DNA of 64,000 nt from Oncomelania hupensis (taxonomy: Eukaryota > Mollusca > Gastropoda > Littorinimorpha > Pomatiopsidae), in NCBI GenBank assembly GCA_036898135.1, contig CM072517.1:60348990-60412989 (forward strand), read 5' to 3'. Positions 1 through 11,066 of this stretch are shown one piece after another (within the stretch, counting starts at the first letter, position 1; each line of letters begins with the position of its first letter). The notes below the pieces were generated by a model. It worked only from the letters and a program-made list of their open reading frames with translations. It was not told the origin of the DNA and searched no databases. The translations under genes and the position numbers were made by a program.

Positions 1-305
1 TCCCACATTTTGATGGCTGTGGGCTATTTATAGCTTGCCTACACCCTCCCTTTCAGTGAAAGGAAAGGAAAGAAAAGCACCGGCGAAGCTATTTATAGCT
101 AGCCTGGCTGAACTAACTTCAAAACCTAAAAGCTTTGGTTGAGTCGGTGTGAAGTGTGCAGTCAAATCATCTTACTGTTGTGTTTTTTAAAGCTCAAAAT
201 TCAACGTATTTGAAGACCCACATTGAAACCAGGAATCCAGAGAAGAAATCTAAATAGTGCTATCTAAAATGGCACATCAACTAGAGGACAAAAAGCTGTC
301 GGTAC

Positions 306-455
306 TATACTATGCTATTCTATACTAATACTGTACTAATACTATACTATACTCTACTATACTATACTATACTTAAACTTAACTATACTATACTATACTG
401 TACTGTACTATATTATACTATACTGTACTATTCTATACTACGCTATACATAGGAG
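306..455. repeat. Imperfect ACTAT-type simple repeat
   Basis: Runs of ACTAT/CTATA with single-base variation (ACTGT, ATTCT) fill about 150 bases upstream of the first recognisable exon. It is a simple-sequence tract and no coding is seen in it. The first 300 bases of the window hold nothing I recognise. Confidence 0.85.
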
Positions 456-581
456 AATTATTTGTTTTAGGAAAAAGCATGCATGTGGACGTAGTTGCCA
501 GAATAGGAAGATGAACAAAGAACCACATAATAAACCACATAATTCTGTGTTTGTACATGGTCTGCTAGGAAAAAAGCCCAG

Positions 582-720
582 ATGCTGCAGGAAGTTGGTG
601 AGTCAGAATTGAATGAGATTCAGCTGTTCCATGGAACCAAGTCCAACACCATCGATGCCATTTGCCGGCGAGGTTTTGACTGGCGTTTTTGTGGAAAGCA
701 TGGGACAGCCTACGGCCAAG
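582..720 (+). CDS. PARP-family mono-ADP-ribosyltransferase, penultimate coding exon (start of catalytic domain)
   Basis: Reading from 582, the exon encodes the N-terminal part of a PARP catalytic domain. It includes NEIQLFHGT, with the NAD-binding His of the H-Y-[E/I] triad, then GFDWRFCGKHGTAYGQG, the pattern of the PARP7/11/12 group. The product would transfer single ADP-ribose units from NAD+ to proteins. The exon ends at CAAG before a GTTAGT donor; the split Gly codon is completed by GG at 3067. The 5' border is less certain: the AG at 580-581 fits, but an earlier acceptor at 567-568 is possible. Zinc-finger or WWE domains usual in this group would lie left of the window. Confidence 0.85.
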
Positions 721-798
721 GTTAGTTGACGTTGATGTTGACTTTGCTGTTGATGTTTCAGTAGCTTTGTTGCTACCTGGTTCCTTTTTGACATGCAT

Positions 799-1905
799 TG
801 ATCTGTCATTGGGAAGGGCAATGATCTGTCATTGGGAAGTGCAGTGATCTGTCATTGGGAAGGGCAATGATCTGTCATTGGGAAGAGCGGTGATCTGTCA
901 TTGGGAAGCGCAGTGATCTGTCATTGGGAAGGGCAATGATCTGTCATTGGGAAGTGCAGTGATCTGTCATTGGGAAGGGCAATGATCTGTCATTGGGAAG
1001 AGCGGTGATCTGTCATTGGGAAGGGCAATGATCTGTCATTGGGAAGAGCGGTGATCTGTCATTGGGAAGGGCAATGATCTGTCATTGGGAAGAGCAGTGA
1101 TCTGTCATTGGGAAGAGCGGTGATCTGTCATTGGGAAGAGCGGTGATCTGTTATTGGGAAGAGCGGTGATCTGTCATTGGGAAGGGCAGTGATCTGTCAT
1201 TGGGAAGAGCGGTGATCTGTCATTGGGAAGGGCAATGATCTGTCATTGGGAAGAGCTGTGATCTGTCATTTGGAAGAGCGGTGATCTGTCATTGGGAAGA
1301 GCTGTGATCTGTCATTGGGAAGAGCTGTGATCTGTCATTGGGAAGGGCAACGATATGTCATTGGGAAGAGCGGTGATCTGTCATTGGAAAGGGCAGTGAT
1401 CTGTCATTGGGAAGGGCAGTGATCTGTCATTGGGAATGGCAGTGATCTGTCTTTGGGAAGAGCATTGATCTGTCATTGGGAAGTGCAGTGATCTGTCATT
1501 GGGAAGGGCAATGATATGTCATTGGGAAGAGCGGTGATCTGTCATTGGGAAGGGCAGTGATCTGTCATTGGGAAGGGCAGTGATCTGTCATTGGGAAGGG
1601 CAGTGATCTGTCATTGGGAAGAGCATTGATCTGTCATTGGGAAGGGCAGTGATCTGTCATTGGGAAGGGCAGTGATCTGTCATTGGGAAGGGCAGTGATC
1701 TGTCATTGGGAAGGGCAGTGATCTGTCATTGGGAAGGGCAGTGATCTGTCATTGAGAAGGGCAATGATCTGTCATTGGGAAGGGCAGTGATCTGTCATTG
1801 GGAAGGGCAGTGATCTGTCATTGGGAAGGGCAGTGATCTGTCATTGGGAAGGGCAATGATCTGCATTGGGAAGGGCAATGATCTGTCATTGGGAAGGGCA
1901 TTGGA
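799..1905. repeat. 23-bp minisatellite, about 48 copies, in the PARP intron
   Basis: The unit is close to TGATCTGTCATTGGGAAGGG plus CAA or CAG, 23 bases, repeated head to tail for about 1.1 kb. Units differ mainly at positions just after GGGAAG (GGGCA, AGCGG, TGCAG, AGCTG). One unit near 1860 lacks a base pair of the core. The array lies wholly inside the intron between the two PARP catalytic exons. Confidence 0.97.
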
Positions 1906-2250
1906 AATGGATCACCCCGTACACTTCAAATTTTTCTAGGTGATGCCATTACAAGTTAATAAGGAAATTGTCATGCTGATGTTAAAATTCTGTTGAGTAT
2001 GGTGTAAACATTGCAAGCATATATATATTATTTCTAAATTCTTTTTTTTTAAAATAGTTTTTTTATTAAAATTGTGTGTGTGTTGTTTGTTGTTACTCTC
2101 CATGTTGTCTCTTCGTTATCTAACCCTCCTCCACTCCCCCACTTTAACCCCCTCATCTCCAGCCATCCCTAAAAAAATCTTCCTTTCTCTACAAAAATTG
2201 TGGGGGGTGGGTGAGGGGTATGGTATAGCCCTTTTATTGATTCCCTTGCA

Positions 2251-2515
2251 GAGAAATGTGAGTCTGTGTACTCAACCCATCCACCCCTCCCTTCCCCCCC
2301 TCCCTCCCTTCCCATCCCAAGGTCAAGGTCACTGAAGGTCAATGTCATCTCAAGGTCAAGAGCATAAAAAGATCAAAGTCTGTATTACTATGTATCTTTG
2401 CATTTTAATGCCACCATTTCATTTTTTTTTCTTCCTCTGGGCACTCATTTTCATGTTAAATATTGCGAGTTCCATAAGGAGCATGTGAGTCATATGGGCT
2501 TTGACATTCTAGTTT
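2251..2515 (+). repeat. Internally deleted copy of the AGGTCA-rich dispersed repeat
   Basis: This stretch matches the two ends of the roughly 1-kb family seen in full at 9204-10262. It begins near TCTGTGTACTCAACCCATCC, jumps to AAGGTCAAGGTCACTGAAGG, and ends with GTTCCATAAGGAGCATGTGA and a GGCTTTG tail. The middle of the family is missing. It lies in the PARP intron. Confidence 0.75.
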
Positions 2516-3066
2516 TAAGGATAGATTTCATTGTGCCTTCTCACAACGTTAAAAACTTTCATCTTAAACCGCGTTTTATTTCCTCTCAAATAAAACCAAC
2601 GTTTCCCACTGTATGGGTGCAAATCAATTCATAATTTTCTTATAGAGGTTTTATTTGTCTTTTAAAAATATTAAAAAATGGCCTGAAAGTTTTGTAGAAG
2701 ATTATGGTGGAGAGCATGCGTGCCCCCTTGGACATCAACTTTGACGTGTTGTTTAATGACTTCCCTAGTAGTAGTCGCTAAACCCTTGGTCAAATTAGCA
2801 GTTTTTCATAACCACTATGAAATAAACATCAAATTCCAGTGTAGGTAAACAAATGTTGTATGTGACCTACAAAAAATGGTCCATAGCAGCAAGAGGGAGA
2901 GTGTATACTGCAAAGAGATAAGTATACCGTACAGTGGAAGTTGTTGGCCATTGTGTGGGTTGGTGGTTTTACAGGATTGATTGTTGTACAGCTGGTGTGG
3001 GTAAGGTGCGTGGCTTTCTACAGACCCATGTTTGAAAATGATGTTGGATATGTTGGTGTGTTGCAG

Positions 3067-4220
3067 GGAGTTACTTCGCTGGTGACAGTTTGTACTCCAA
3101 CCACTACACCGACAGGGTGGCGTCCTCCGGTTCAACGTACCTGTCCGCTGCCGCCCAGATTAACGTGAACACACTGTCGCCACGCACTGTGGTAGCGCCT
3201 CCTCCACAGCCCCCGCCCTACAGCCTTGTCCCTCACGCCGTCTCGCGCAGCACCCCCCACTCTCTGAGCAATCCCAGCCACTTTCTCACTACACTGCAAA
3301 CAGACCTGACCAGAGCGCTGCACACCAGGGCAATGCAGCTGCAGAGGGTCAAAATTCCCTCGCAGGCAGCCCCCCATGGGGCAGCCCCCCATGTGGCAAC
3401 CTCCCAGAATCAACCCATCTCCCGGAATTTATTGCACCAACACATCCAGTCCAAGTACTCCACAAACTCTCTGCAGCACTATACTTCTTTCTTTCCAGCC
3501 AGCAGAACGCTGGGTTCCTGCTCTCTGCAAGGCCCCAGCCAGGCTGGGGCTAATCCGCCAGCACCCCCGGTGAATCTGGGTTTGCCTCCTAGCAGGAAGT
3601 TCATCGTCAAAGCTCTGACGTCCAGCCCTGCTGGTGCGGGGGTCAGCATGGGGGGCCTAACACAGCCACCACCCAGGGCCTCGCAGTTGAGCTCCGTCGC
3701 CGTGTCCAACCCCATGTCTGTGACAGGAGCTCAGTCCATGCCCTTGCTGACGTCCAATTCCACCACCTCCAGCCTGTCGGGCAGCAGCTACGTCGTGATA
3801 GCGCCCACCAACCCCTCTGCCTCTTCCATGCCCCTTCCCCTGGGTCCAGGCCCTAGCCAGGTGCCCAACCTCCACGTCCCCATGTTGACGCATTTGGCCA
3901 GCATCATGCACAAACCTTCCCCCTGGCCTGGGCTGCCGCTGGGCACAGGTTCTGGCAGCAGCAACCAGGCGCTGGATCTGCGCAAAGCAGCGGCACCCAG
4001 GTACATGTTCCTGGCCCGTGTGCTCACTGGCAGAGCCACTCAGGGCTCACCGGAACTTCGCCGGCCACCTCCTGTCGACATTGATGACCCCCTAGGACCT
4101 TGCTACGACTCCTGCGTTGACAGGCTGGACCACCCTAGAATCTGGGTCATCTTTGACAGCATGCAGGCTTATCCTGAATACGCCATCGAGTACCAAGTGA
4201 ACACGGACATGTATAGATAG
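3067..4220 (+). CDS. PARP-family mono-ADP-ribosyltransferase, terminal exon with a large insertion in the catalytic domain
   Basis: After the TTGCAG acceptor the frame reads GSYFAGDSLYSNHYTDR, which continues the NAD-binding fold and supplies the triad Tyr in GSYFA. The next about 270 residues are low-complexity Pro/Ser/Gln/Ala-rich with no domain I recognise. The fold resumes at RYMFLARVLTGRATQGSPEL and closes with CYDSCVDRL and IWVIFDSMQAYPEYAIEY, then stop at 4218-4220. Alignment by eye puts Ile (of RIWVIF) where PARP1 has its catalytic Glu, which predicts mono-ADP-ribosylation rather than chain synthesis. Known family members join the two halves by a short loop. The insertion is in one exon and in frame, so it is part of the predicted protein. 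Confidence 0.9.
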
Positions 4221-4730
4221 ATCCCAGAAGTAAGAGACGGTCGTGTTTCCAAGTACCCTCTGCTTCACCAGACATTTACACAATAAGCCAAGAGGGGTTG
4301 TTCATGTCCATTGGTTACTTATTTGCTGTGGGGCACTGTGGTCTTCAAGCATATGTAGTGTTTTTGACTCGCATACAAAGCAATGTAAGTATGTACTCAT
4401 CCATCCCACAAAAAAAATCCAAATGGTTTCAGATCTGTGCGAGATGAGTCCTAAATAGTCCAAAATGACATCTTACCCCTCAAAAAATGTCTGTCCGTCT
4501 GCCGTCTGTGCAAAACTATTTTAGAACCTATTTCAACTATCACAGCTAAACTTGGTAAGATGGTATATACCCGTGAGACCTCCTCAATGATCATTGAATT
4601 AATGATTTCACGTCAAGGTAGCAGGGTCAAAAAATGACACATTTTCACCAAATTTCACTTTTTTTCTAAGTTATTCATGTTGAACTTATGATTCTTTGAT
4701 GCATGATAGATATCAATAAGACACACATAC

Positions 4731-5392
4731 AGTGGCGTCAAAACTGGGGAGGGGGGGGGTGAAAGGGGGAGAGGGAAGGTGGGGCAGCCGCCTCCCACTG
4801 TACCTAGAGGGGGCAAACATATCTTTTTGTCCAAGTTTTCCCTCTTCTAATCCAACTTTTGGGACAATGACCAAACTGGAGAGAATTTATTTGATAGCTT
4901 TTGTAAGCACGCTCTGACTGTTCCAAAGCATGGCTTCGTACACATTTTCTGGACATAAGGAAACAAATACCAAAGCCACATACATTTTGAAAGGTCAGGA
5001 TTCTGATTTCACTACATAAAATCCATCAGTAAAATAGCACTGGAAAGCCGCTTTAATATTATTTTTAAAACAAAATAAATAAAGGTATGAACGAGCTCAA
5101 ATGTTTTCTGGTTTATTTTAATTACACCATGATTGGTACTTAAGAGAACAAAAAAAAAGGATTTTGTAGTACACTTCTTCATTAAAACACACACGCACAC
5201 ACATAAAATACAATATTCTAAAACATACTACAATACGCATACAGTCAGCAGAATTTGAGCAAATAACCTTTTGCAAAAATAGTATAACAATAATTTCGTC
5301 TCCCACTACTCGCTCTCTCCCTCCCTCCCCCCACCCCCTGGAAATTACTTGCCCACCTCCCTCCTACTCCCAAACATCTTCCGATGAGGCTG
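4731..5392. mobile_element. Roughly 660-bp insertion with 5-6 bp target duplication
   Basis: The AGGTCA repeat is interrupted exactly here. ACATAC stands at 4725-4730 and again at 5393-5398, and removing one copy restores the order seen at 9204-10262. If the shared C belongs to the element, it runs CAGTGGCGTC to GAGGCTG, giving CAG...CTG ends like hAT-type elements and a 5-bp duplication. The interior has G-runs and pyrimidine-rich tracts but no recognisable transposase, so it would be non-autonomous. Confidence 0.7.
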
Positions 5393-5655
5393 ACATACTA
5401 TTTGGTCAGCCTCACTCCAAGGTCAAGGTCACACTGGAGCTGTCCAAAGTCAGTATAGGTATTTTGAAGTGACCTTGACCCTAAATTATAAAAAACTATT
5501 AAGTCCAAAGTTGTTGTAGTTAGAGATGAAAGATTGATCTTTCATATGTCTTCCGTTTTTGCATTGATCTTGAAGGTGAAGGTCATGTTAGGCCTTGCAA
5601 AAACATTTTTTTTTTTAAACAGGTCATTGTACAGTGAAATGGCTGTATATTTAAC

Positions 5656-6662
5656 CACAAGTATATCAACTAACAAGTTAGTATCTCCCTTCTATGTCTC
5701 TGTCGAAGTGCGCGTACAACCATTTGCTTCCCTTTACATGCTTTGTGCCCCATAGAGCGTCGTCGGCCTAAAATAATTTTTTAGAAACTTCAAAACCCAG
5801 GGGAATTATGGGTAGGGAAATCCTTTTCTGAAATGACGTCGGCAGGACTCTTCGCGTTTGGTGCATGGCACACGAGACACACGCAAAATGGCGTCACAAG
5901 AAGATTGGTTAGATCTGAATTCGTCTAATTTGACCTCGCATGCTGCTGGATAACAATGCAATTTGAATTTGCTTTCAAAAATCAAAAGAGAGCGAGACCA
6001 CAACAAAGTACAACGAGCCAAGGCGACGCAAACACTAAAGGCCGACAGAACAAAAAGCACACAAACTACAAAAGGTAAGTACCCGTGACCATACACAATA
6101 AAGTAGACCTAACCACCATTGCAAAATAGGATTGATCATCACCATGATTGAATTTTTCCACCCCACCTTCCAATCAGTACGGAATCGAACATATGCTCAA
6201 ATCATCATATCTTTGACAGAACTTGCATGTGCATTATACAGTGTGATTCAAGCGATAAATAAACCATCACATCGAAGCGATCTGAGCAGCTGAATCGATG
6301 ACAATGGCGATCAATCGTTCACTGAGACTCACGATCGCCTGCACTGAGCTCACATACATGTGTGCATGTTTCTATAAATCCATCGTGTTCTCCTTCGATA
6401 ATTGAGCAAAGCCTTTGTTCACTACCAGAAATATGCAGTTCCTCTCCCAACTTTCGTTTAATTTCAGCCAGCACATCTTCACGAAAAATGGCGACCACGA
6501 CTGCAACCGTAGCTAGTTATCAGATTTCCCAGAATTCTCTATTCTATTTTTAGGTTTGGGATACCCCCGTCTCAGCTTGTGGCTAAAACCAAGGGCAACG
6601 GGACCACCGCACGTCGACTGGGGGCAGTACGAGATACTAACTTGTTAGTTGATATACTTGTG
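5656..6662. mobile_element. 1007-bp DNA transposon with perfect 32-bp terminal inverted repeats
   Basis: The first 32 bases (5656-5687, starting CACAAGTATATCAAC) and the last 32 (6631-6662, ending GATATACTTGTG) are exact reverse complements. ATTTAAC flanks both sides (5649-5655 and 6663-6669) as a 7-bp target duplication, and the flanks join to match the intact repeat copy near 9850. The TIR itself contains a smaller palindrome, ACTAAC...GTTAGT. No transposase is recognised. TIR length and a 7-8 bp duplication recall P-element-like or hAT-like elements, but I cannot assign a superfamily. Identical TIRs suggest a fairly recent insertion. Confidence 0.93.
5888..6074 (+). pseudogene. Exon-like open frame inside the TIR element, with one in-frame stop
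   Basis: An ATG in AAAATGGCG context starts 21 codons (MASQEDWLDLNSSNLTSHAA...), then TAA at 5951-5953. The same frame stays open for 40 more codons of Lys/Arg-rich sequence (KIKRERDHNKVQRAKATQ) up to a perfect GTAAGT donor at 6075. A second ATGGCG frame begins at 6488. It looks like a first coding exon carried by the transposon and then broken, or part of a degenerate transposase gene. I do not recognise the product. Confidence 0.4.
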
Positions 6663-6961
6663 ATTTAACCCATTGTATGCAACAACATTGGGTTATTTGA
6701 TCGTACATGAGCATGAGAGGTCATCCCCTGGTGAAGTTTTTTGGGGGGGCATAATACAACATTTGATGTAGTTTATTTGATGATACACTTGTGTATTTGG
6801 AGCCGGTCAAGGTCATCTCAAGATCAAGTTAGAAAGGTCAAAGTCCGTATTATTTTGCATTTTAAATCCATTTCATTTTTTTCTGGGCAGTCATTTTAAT
6901 GTTAAATATTGCAAGTTCCATAAGGAGCATGTGAGTCATATAGGCTTTGCCCTTCTAATTG

Positions 6962-8134
6962 TTTATTTGTATACATATATATTACTTTTCTCTTTCTTGT
7001 TTTGTTTTTATTTAGCAAAAAAAAAAAAAAAAAAAAAAAGAAAGCCCTAAACAGTTATTGCTAGTGATTGTATTCTTAATGCTGCAACTTGGTGTTCTGG
7101 TTGGCGGCTTGAGATAAGTCCTGTTTTCGGTCAGCGCCTTGAGCAAGTCTTTTTGAACTGGTAATTGCACTTTGTAAGAACAATGCATTTCATTTTATTG
7201 ATTAGGGTCAGATTTTCATATCGCTGTTTATTTCTATACCTAGCAAGGGTGCTGCGAGAGTTTGTGTAACGCACTTAACCTTTTAAAGAGTCGTTCATTT
7301 TATAACTGCATGATCCACTCCCAAACATTGGAGCCTCAGAAGCCCTCTTTGTTCACAGTTCAAGTGAAATTGGAGCATTTGCTTGCGCACAATAAAATAC
7401 AGGGGGATTCAGAAGTATCACATTTGTTATCAACCTGGTATTTAGAGGACATTGGCCGATGCACCCCGTTCCCTTCCCCTTCTCCTATGTGGTTTCTGTT
7501 TCAGTAGAGAAAATACCTTGCACTGTTTTGAGAACATTCTGGAAAATTACTGCCTGTGTCGGCCATTTGGGAGAGGGGGCTGAGACAATTCTGGAAAATA
7601 ACTGGTAACGACCATTTTGGAGGCTCGTGTTTAGGAAAAAGGCAGCAAGGGGAGCGTGTCTGTCTTGGTGGGCATTTATTCAGAAAAGCAAAAGCGATAG
7701 TTCCCTGGCGTTTTTTGCTGATTTTGTTTTTTTTTTCTCTGTGTGATTGTATGTGTTGTGTTGTGTTTGAGTGCACGCATGACCTATAATATGAAAGAGC
7801 TTGAACAGGCTCTGCATTCATGGAGAAAATGTACAGTTGCTTTCTTCTGTTGTTGGTATGTAAATCTTCTGGTCTTCTATCTTTTCAAACAAGCAAAAAT
7901 CTATTGTTGCATTTTCCTATATTGACTGGATAATTTATTTGAAATAAATCTGTGTTCTGTTTCTGTATGTAGTTGGAATACTTACACAGACGCAGAGCAT
8001 TTATCATGATCGCGTAATTCTAAATGGTAAATATGTTAGTGTGTGTGATCATCATTTTATTTTTTTATTCTGTCAAAATCTTTCAAAGAAAAGTGACGGA
8101 TTTCTTAATTTTTGTCTCTTGATCATGCAACGAT
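6962..8134. other. Non-coding stretch, possible 3' region of the PARP gene
   Basis: It holds a 23-A run near 7017-7039 and an AATAAA at 7943-7948 followed by a T/G-rich stretch, a plausible polyadenylation site, though it is 3.7 kb beyond the PARP stop. Short open frames here show no domain. No gene is supported. Confidence 0.4.
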
Positions 8135-8190
8135 GTTAAATGATCATCTGTGGTGCTCCAACGGCTTTCGAGTTTCAGGATAGGATAGGA
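8135..8190 (+). mobile_element. Short 3'-end fragment of the window's main LINE family
   Basis: About 55 bases match the 3' end of the LINE at 54693-56122: GATCATCTGTGGTGC, then a diverged stretch, then the GGATAGGATAGG tail. It is a severely 5'-truncated copy. Confidence 0.75.
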
Positions 8191-9203
8191 ATATCATAGA
8201 TAATGCATGCAACAAAAAGTGAGTCCGTACCGCACGTTTTTTTTTAAAACAGATTTGTGTAATTTTTCCCTCCGTTTAATCTGCAATACATTTGAACAAA
8301 ATTTGATGTGTCTGTGCAAAGCAATGGCTGTTGACATTCTATTTAATTTAAAGCTAACAAGCTAATCATCAACAATACAAGGCTTGAACGTCTGCAAGTT
8401 GTTAGGATTGCAGTATATGTGTACCTATACATTTGGAATATCAGATATTGATCATATGGTTTATCAAGGTTTTCAAAACTTTGGTGTTTGAAGATCACCC
8501 TATGGTAGGACAGTGAATGGTGGAGAAATTGTGAATTATAAGGTATAACAGGCAATGCCAATAGCTCAGATTCATTTGTCAGAATTGTCTTGATGATAAT
8601 AAAAGCTTTGCTTGTGGTTTTCTGTAATAAAACTCACCTGAAAAACAATTATTGTGTGGCTTAAAATTCAACGTGGGCTGTTTATTTCAGTGCTAAGACT
8701 CCATGCCGACAGTTGAGTGAACTGCAACAAATGCGTACTGTACTTGTTGGACAAATGCAGCAGGAATTTTCTGCGTGTTATATAAAATTTTTTTCATCTG
8801 GATTTGTGGTCTGATGGGCTCTGCTCAGCGGATGGTTAACTATCTCCTCACCTTCTTGTTCCGTTGTTTACTCACTGCGAGTGGGCATCGGTGGTGTTGG
8901 GTCGTTACCTGAAAAGAACACCTCTGTCACCGAGTCGGTGTCCTTTATTTTTGGTCTGTATTTTTTTTTAAAATTTATAGTCTACATTATTTTGTTTATA
9001 GAGTGTTTGGCAATGTAACTCAAAAGGTATACCTGCACAGTGGCATCAAAACAAGCAAACAAAAATTATGTGTGTGTGTGTGGGGGGGGGGGGGGGAGAG
9101 GAAGTATGTTTCTGCGTTGATGTGTGACTTTTCATTGGTATCTCCTAGCTACCCACCCTTTAGGCAAGTGTCTGTTTACAACCAATTATATTTACTTTTT
9201 TAT
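8191..9203. other. Non-coding stretch
   Basis: AT-rich sequence without a recognisable gene. A G-run follows a TG-rich tract near 9070-9096. AATAAAA motifs occur near 8600 and 8628, but no transcript end can be assigned. Confidence 0.4.
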
Positions 9204-10262
9204 TGACTCAAATGAGAAACTATGTACTCAAACATCCTCACCCCACCCACCCACCCCTCCAAAATGTTTTCCAGATTTTTGTAAATCTGTGTAAGAGTCC
9301 TAAATAGTCCCAAAAATACATTTGAAATTTTTAAATTTAATTTTAAAGTCATTCCGTCTGCTGTTTGTGCAAAACTTGCAAGTGGATAAATATCTCAGAA
9401 CCTATTTCAACTATCACAACCAAACTTAGTAAGGTGGTGTATATCCACGAGACCTCATAAATGATCAGTGATTGAATGACTTGGTCAAGGTCACAGGGTC
9501 AACAAATGTTAGTCAAGAAATGACAACTTTTCACAAAATTTCACTTTTTTTGTAGGTTATTTATATTGGACTTATGATTCTTTGGTGCATGATAGATATC
9601 GATGACACACATGCTATGCACATTTGGTCAACCTCGCTTCAAGGTCACTGGAGCAGTCCAAAATCAGTGTAGGTACTTTGAAGTGATCTTGATCCTAAAC
9701 TATGAGATATGAAGTCCAAACTTGTGTAGTAGAGATGATGAATTGATCTTTCACATAATTATGTTCCCTTTTTGCTTTGATCTCAAAGGTCAAGGTCATT
9801 TTAGGCCTTGCAAAAACATTTAAAAATAGGTCATCTACAGTGGAATGGCTGGTTATTTAACCCATCGTATGCAACATTGGGTTATTTGATTATACATGAA
9901 GGCCAAGGTCATACAAAGGTCAAGGTCACTAAAGGTCAAGCTCATCCAAATGTTTTTGTTTGTTGGGTTTTTTTTTTTGGGGGGGGGGGAGGGGGCATAA
10001 TACAACTTTTGCTGTAGTTTAATAGTACAGGAATGTATTTGGAACCTGAGGTCAAGGTCCTAGAAAGATCAAAGTTATTTTAATGCCACCGTTTCATTTT
10101 TTTTTTCTTTCCTGGGTACTCATTTTTATGTTAAATATGAATGAAGGAATGACAACTTATCAAAAGCATAAAAACATGAACGCCAAAAAAAGCATTTTCC
10201 CAGAGCTAATTATTGCAAGTTCCACAAGGAGCATGCGAGTCATTTGGGCTTTGCCCTTCTAG
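9204..10262 (+). repeat. AGGTCA-rich dispersed repeat, least interrupted copy
   Basis: This is the reference copy for the family in this window. Its order is ACTATGTACTCAAACATCC, a C/A-rich stretch, AGTCCTAAATAGTCC, AACCTATTTCAACTATCACA, GATTCTTTGGTGCATGATAG, a run of AAGGTCA-type motifs (9649-9950), a TTTTGGGGGG tract, then GAGCATGCGAGTCATTTGGG and GGCTTTGCCCTTCTAG. No long open frame or terminal repeats were found. Other copies are at 2251-2515, 4371-6961, 28540-29650 and 44490-45250. Confidence 0.88.
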
Positions 10263-10372
10263 CTGTGTTTACAACCATTTACAGTTTCTGTGATGTTTGT
10301 TTTGGGGTTTCTCCCCACCAAGTTGAAAAAGGACAAGCTGGGCATGAAAATGAATTGAAACGATTGTTTTAT

Positions 10373-10419
10373 CGATGTGTAGGTATAAAGATATGATGTG
10401 TAGGTATAAAGATATGCGA
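10373..10419. repeat. Two-copy tandem duplication
   Basis: The unit GATGTGTAGGTATAAAGATAT occurs twice in a row with one or two differences. Confidence 0.8.
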
Positions 10420-10733
10420 TGTTTTTCCTATCACGATGTTTCTCCAACCAACTGTGCTTCTCTTTCTAAATCGTATGAATGTATTTACATTATACAATGT
10501 CATGGTGTTTATTGTGTGGCCAAGTTTTCATTAGTTTGTCCAGTGATTGTGATTTAAAAAAAAAATGGATGCAACAACAGCAGGCCATCAAAAGTTTGCT
10601 GCCAAGATTGTAGAAGTGTTCTCAATTAATCAACTGTACATTGGCTTGGCATATGGTATTCATATTTACCTTATACGTTGTACGCTCACATTATCAGCAA
10701 CAACCAATAGCACATAGCTCAGTCCAACCGAAT

Positions 10734-11066
10734 CGCTTTCTGCCAGGTGGTCACTAGGGCTTCCTATGATGTTATTATTTAGCAATGTAGGCATTTTATA
10801 TGTATGTGTTTTGTTGATAATTTATAATGATGTTTGTATTCTATTTTGTTTTTGTAAACGGGGGTTCGATAAGTTGGGGTGAAGCCTCAGCCGTCCCCTG
10901 CGTGGGATGTCTTTATTGTAAAGTGACTGTCTGGTGGAGAGCTTTCGGTTTTACCACTAGGGTTGTTTCAGCAGATCTTTTATGCGGATCGGGGGTTGTC
11001 CGGTCCTGATTTGGCTCGGAAGAGTCCGCTGGACCTAAAGCAATAATAATGTAATTAATGTAATGT
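10734..11066 (+). repeat. 580-bp family, 3' part only
   Basis: It starts within the family at CGCTTTCTGCCAGG and ends with GCTGGACCTAAAGCAATAAT followed by a short AATGT repeat. It carries the diagnostic GTAAACGGGGGTTCGATAA and the CCTGCGTGGGATGTC segment. The 5' half seen at 14836 or 40908 is absent. Confidence 0.85.

Larger units (their letters stand above)
4371..6961 (+). repeat. AGGTCA-rich dispersed repeat, copy broken by two later insertions
   Basis: The same order of segments as the uninterrupted copy at 9204-10262 can be followed through 4371-4730, 5393-5655 and 6663-6961. The pieces between (4731-5392 and 5656-6662) are separate inserts, each flanked by a short direct repeat. Landmarks are AACCTATTTCAACTATCACA, GATTCTTTGATGCATGATAG, CTCCAAGGTCAAGGTCACAC and the terminal GGCTTTGCCCTTCTA. 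No coding potential is seen. Confidence 0.85.

Noticed and set aside
799..1905. CRISPR-like array of 23-bp repeats
   Set aside because: Units are directly adjacent without unique spacers, so it is a minisatellite.
3132..4039. Minus-strand and alternate-frame ORFs over the PARP terminal exon
   Set aside because: They are shadows of a GC-rich exon; the plus-strand frame has the PARP motifs and a normal stop.
8915..8945. CACCGAGTCGGTG, identical to the last hairpin of the Cas9 tracrRNA/guide scaffold
   Set aside because: Only the 13-base palindromic hairpin matches. No other scaffold part, no cas gene and no CRISPR array occurs, and the locus is a eukaryotic genome.
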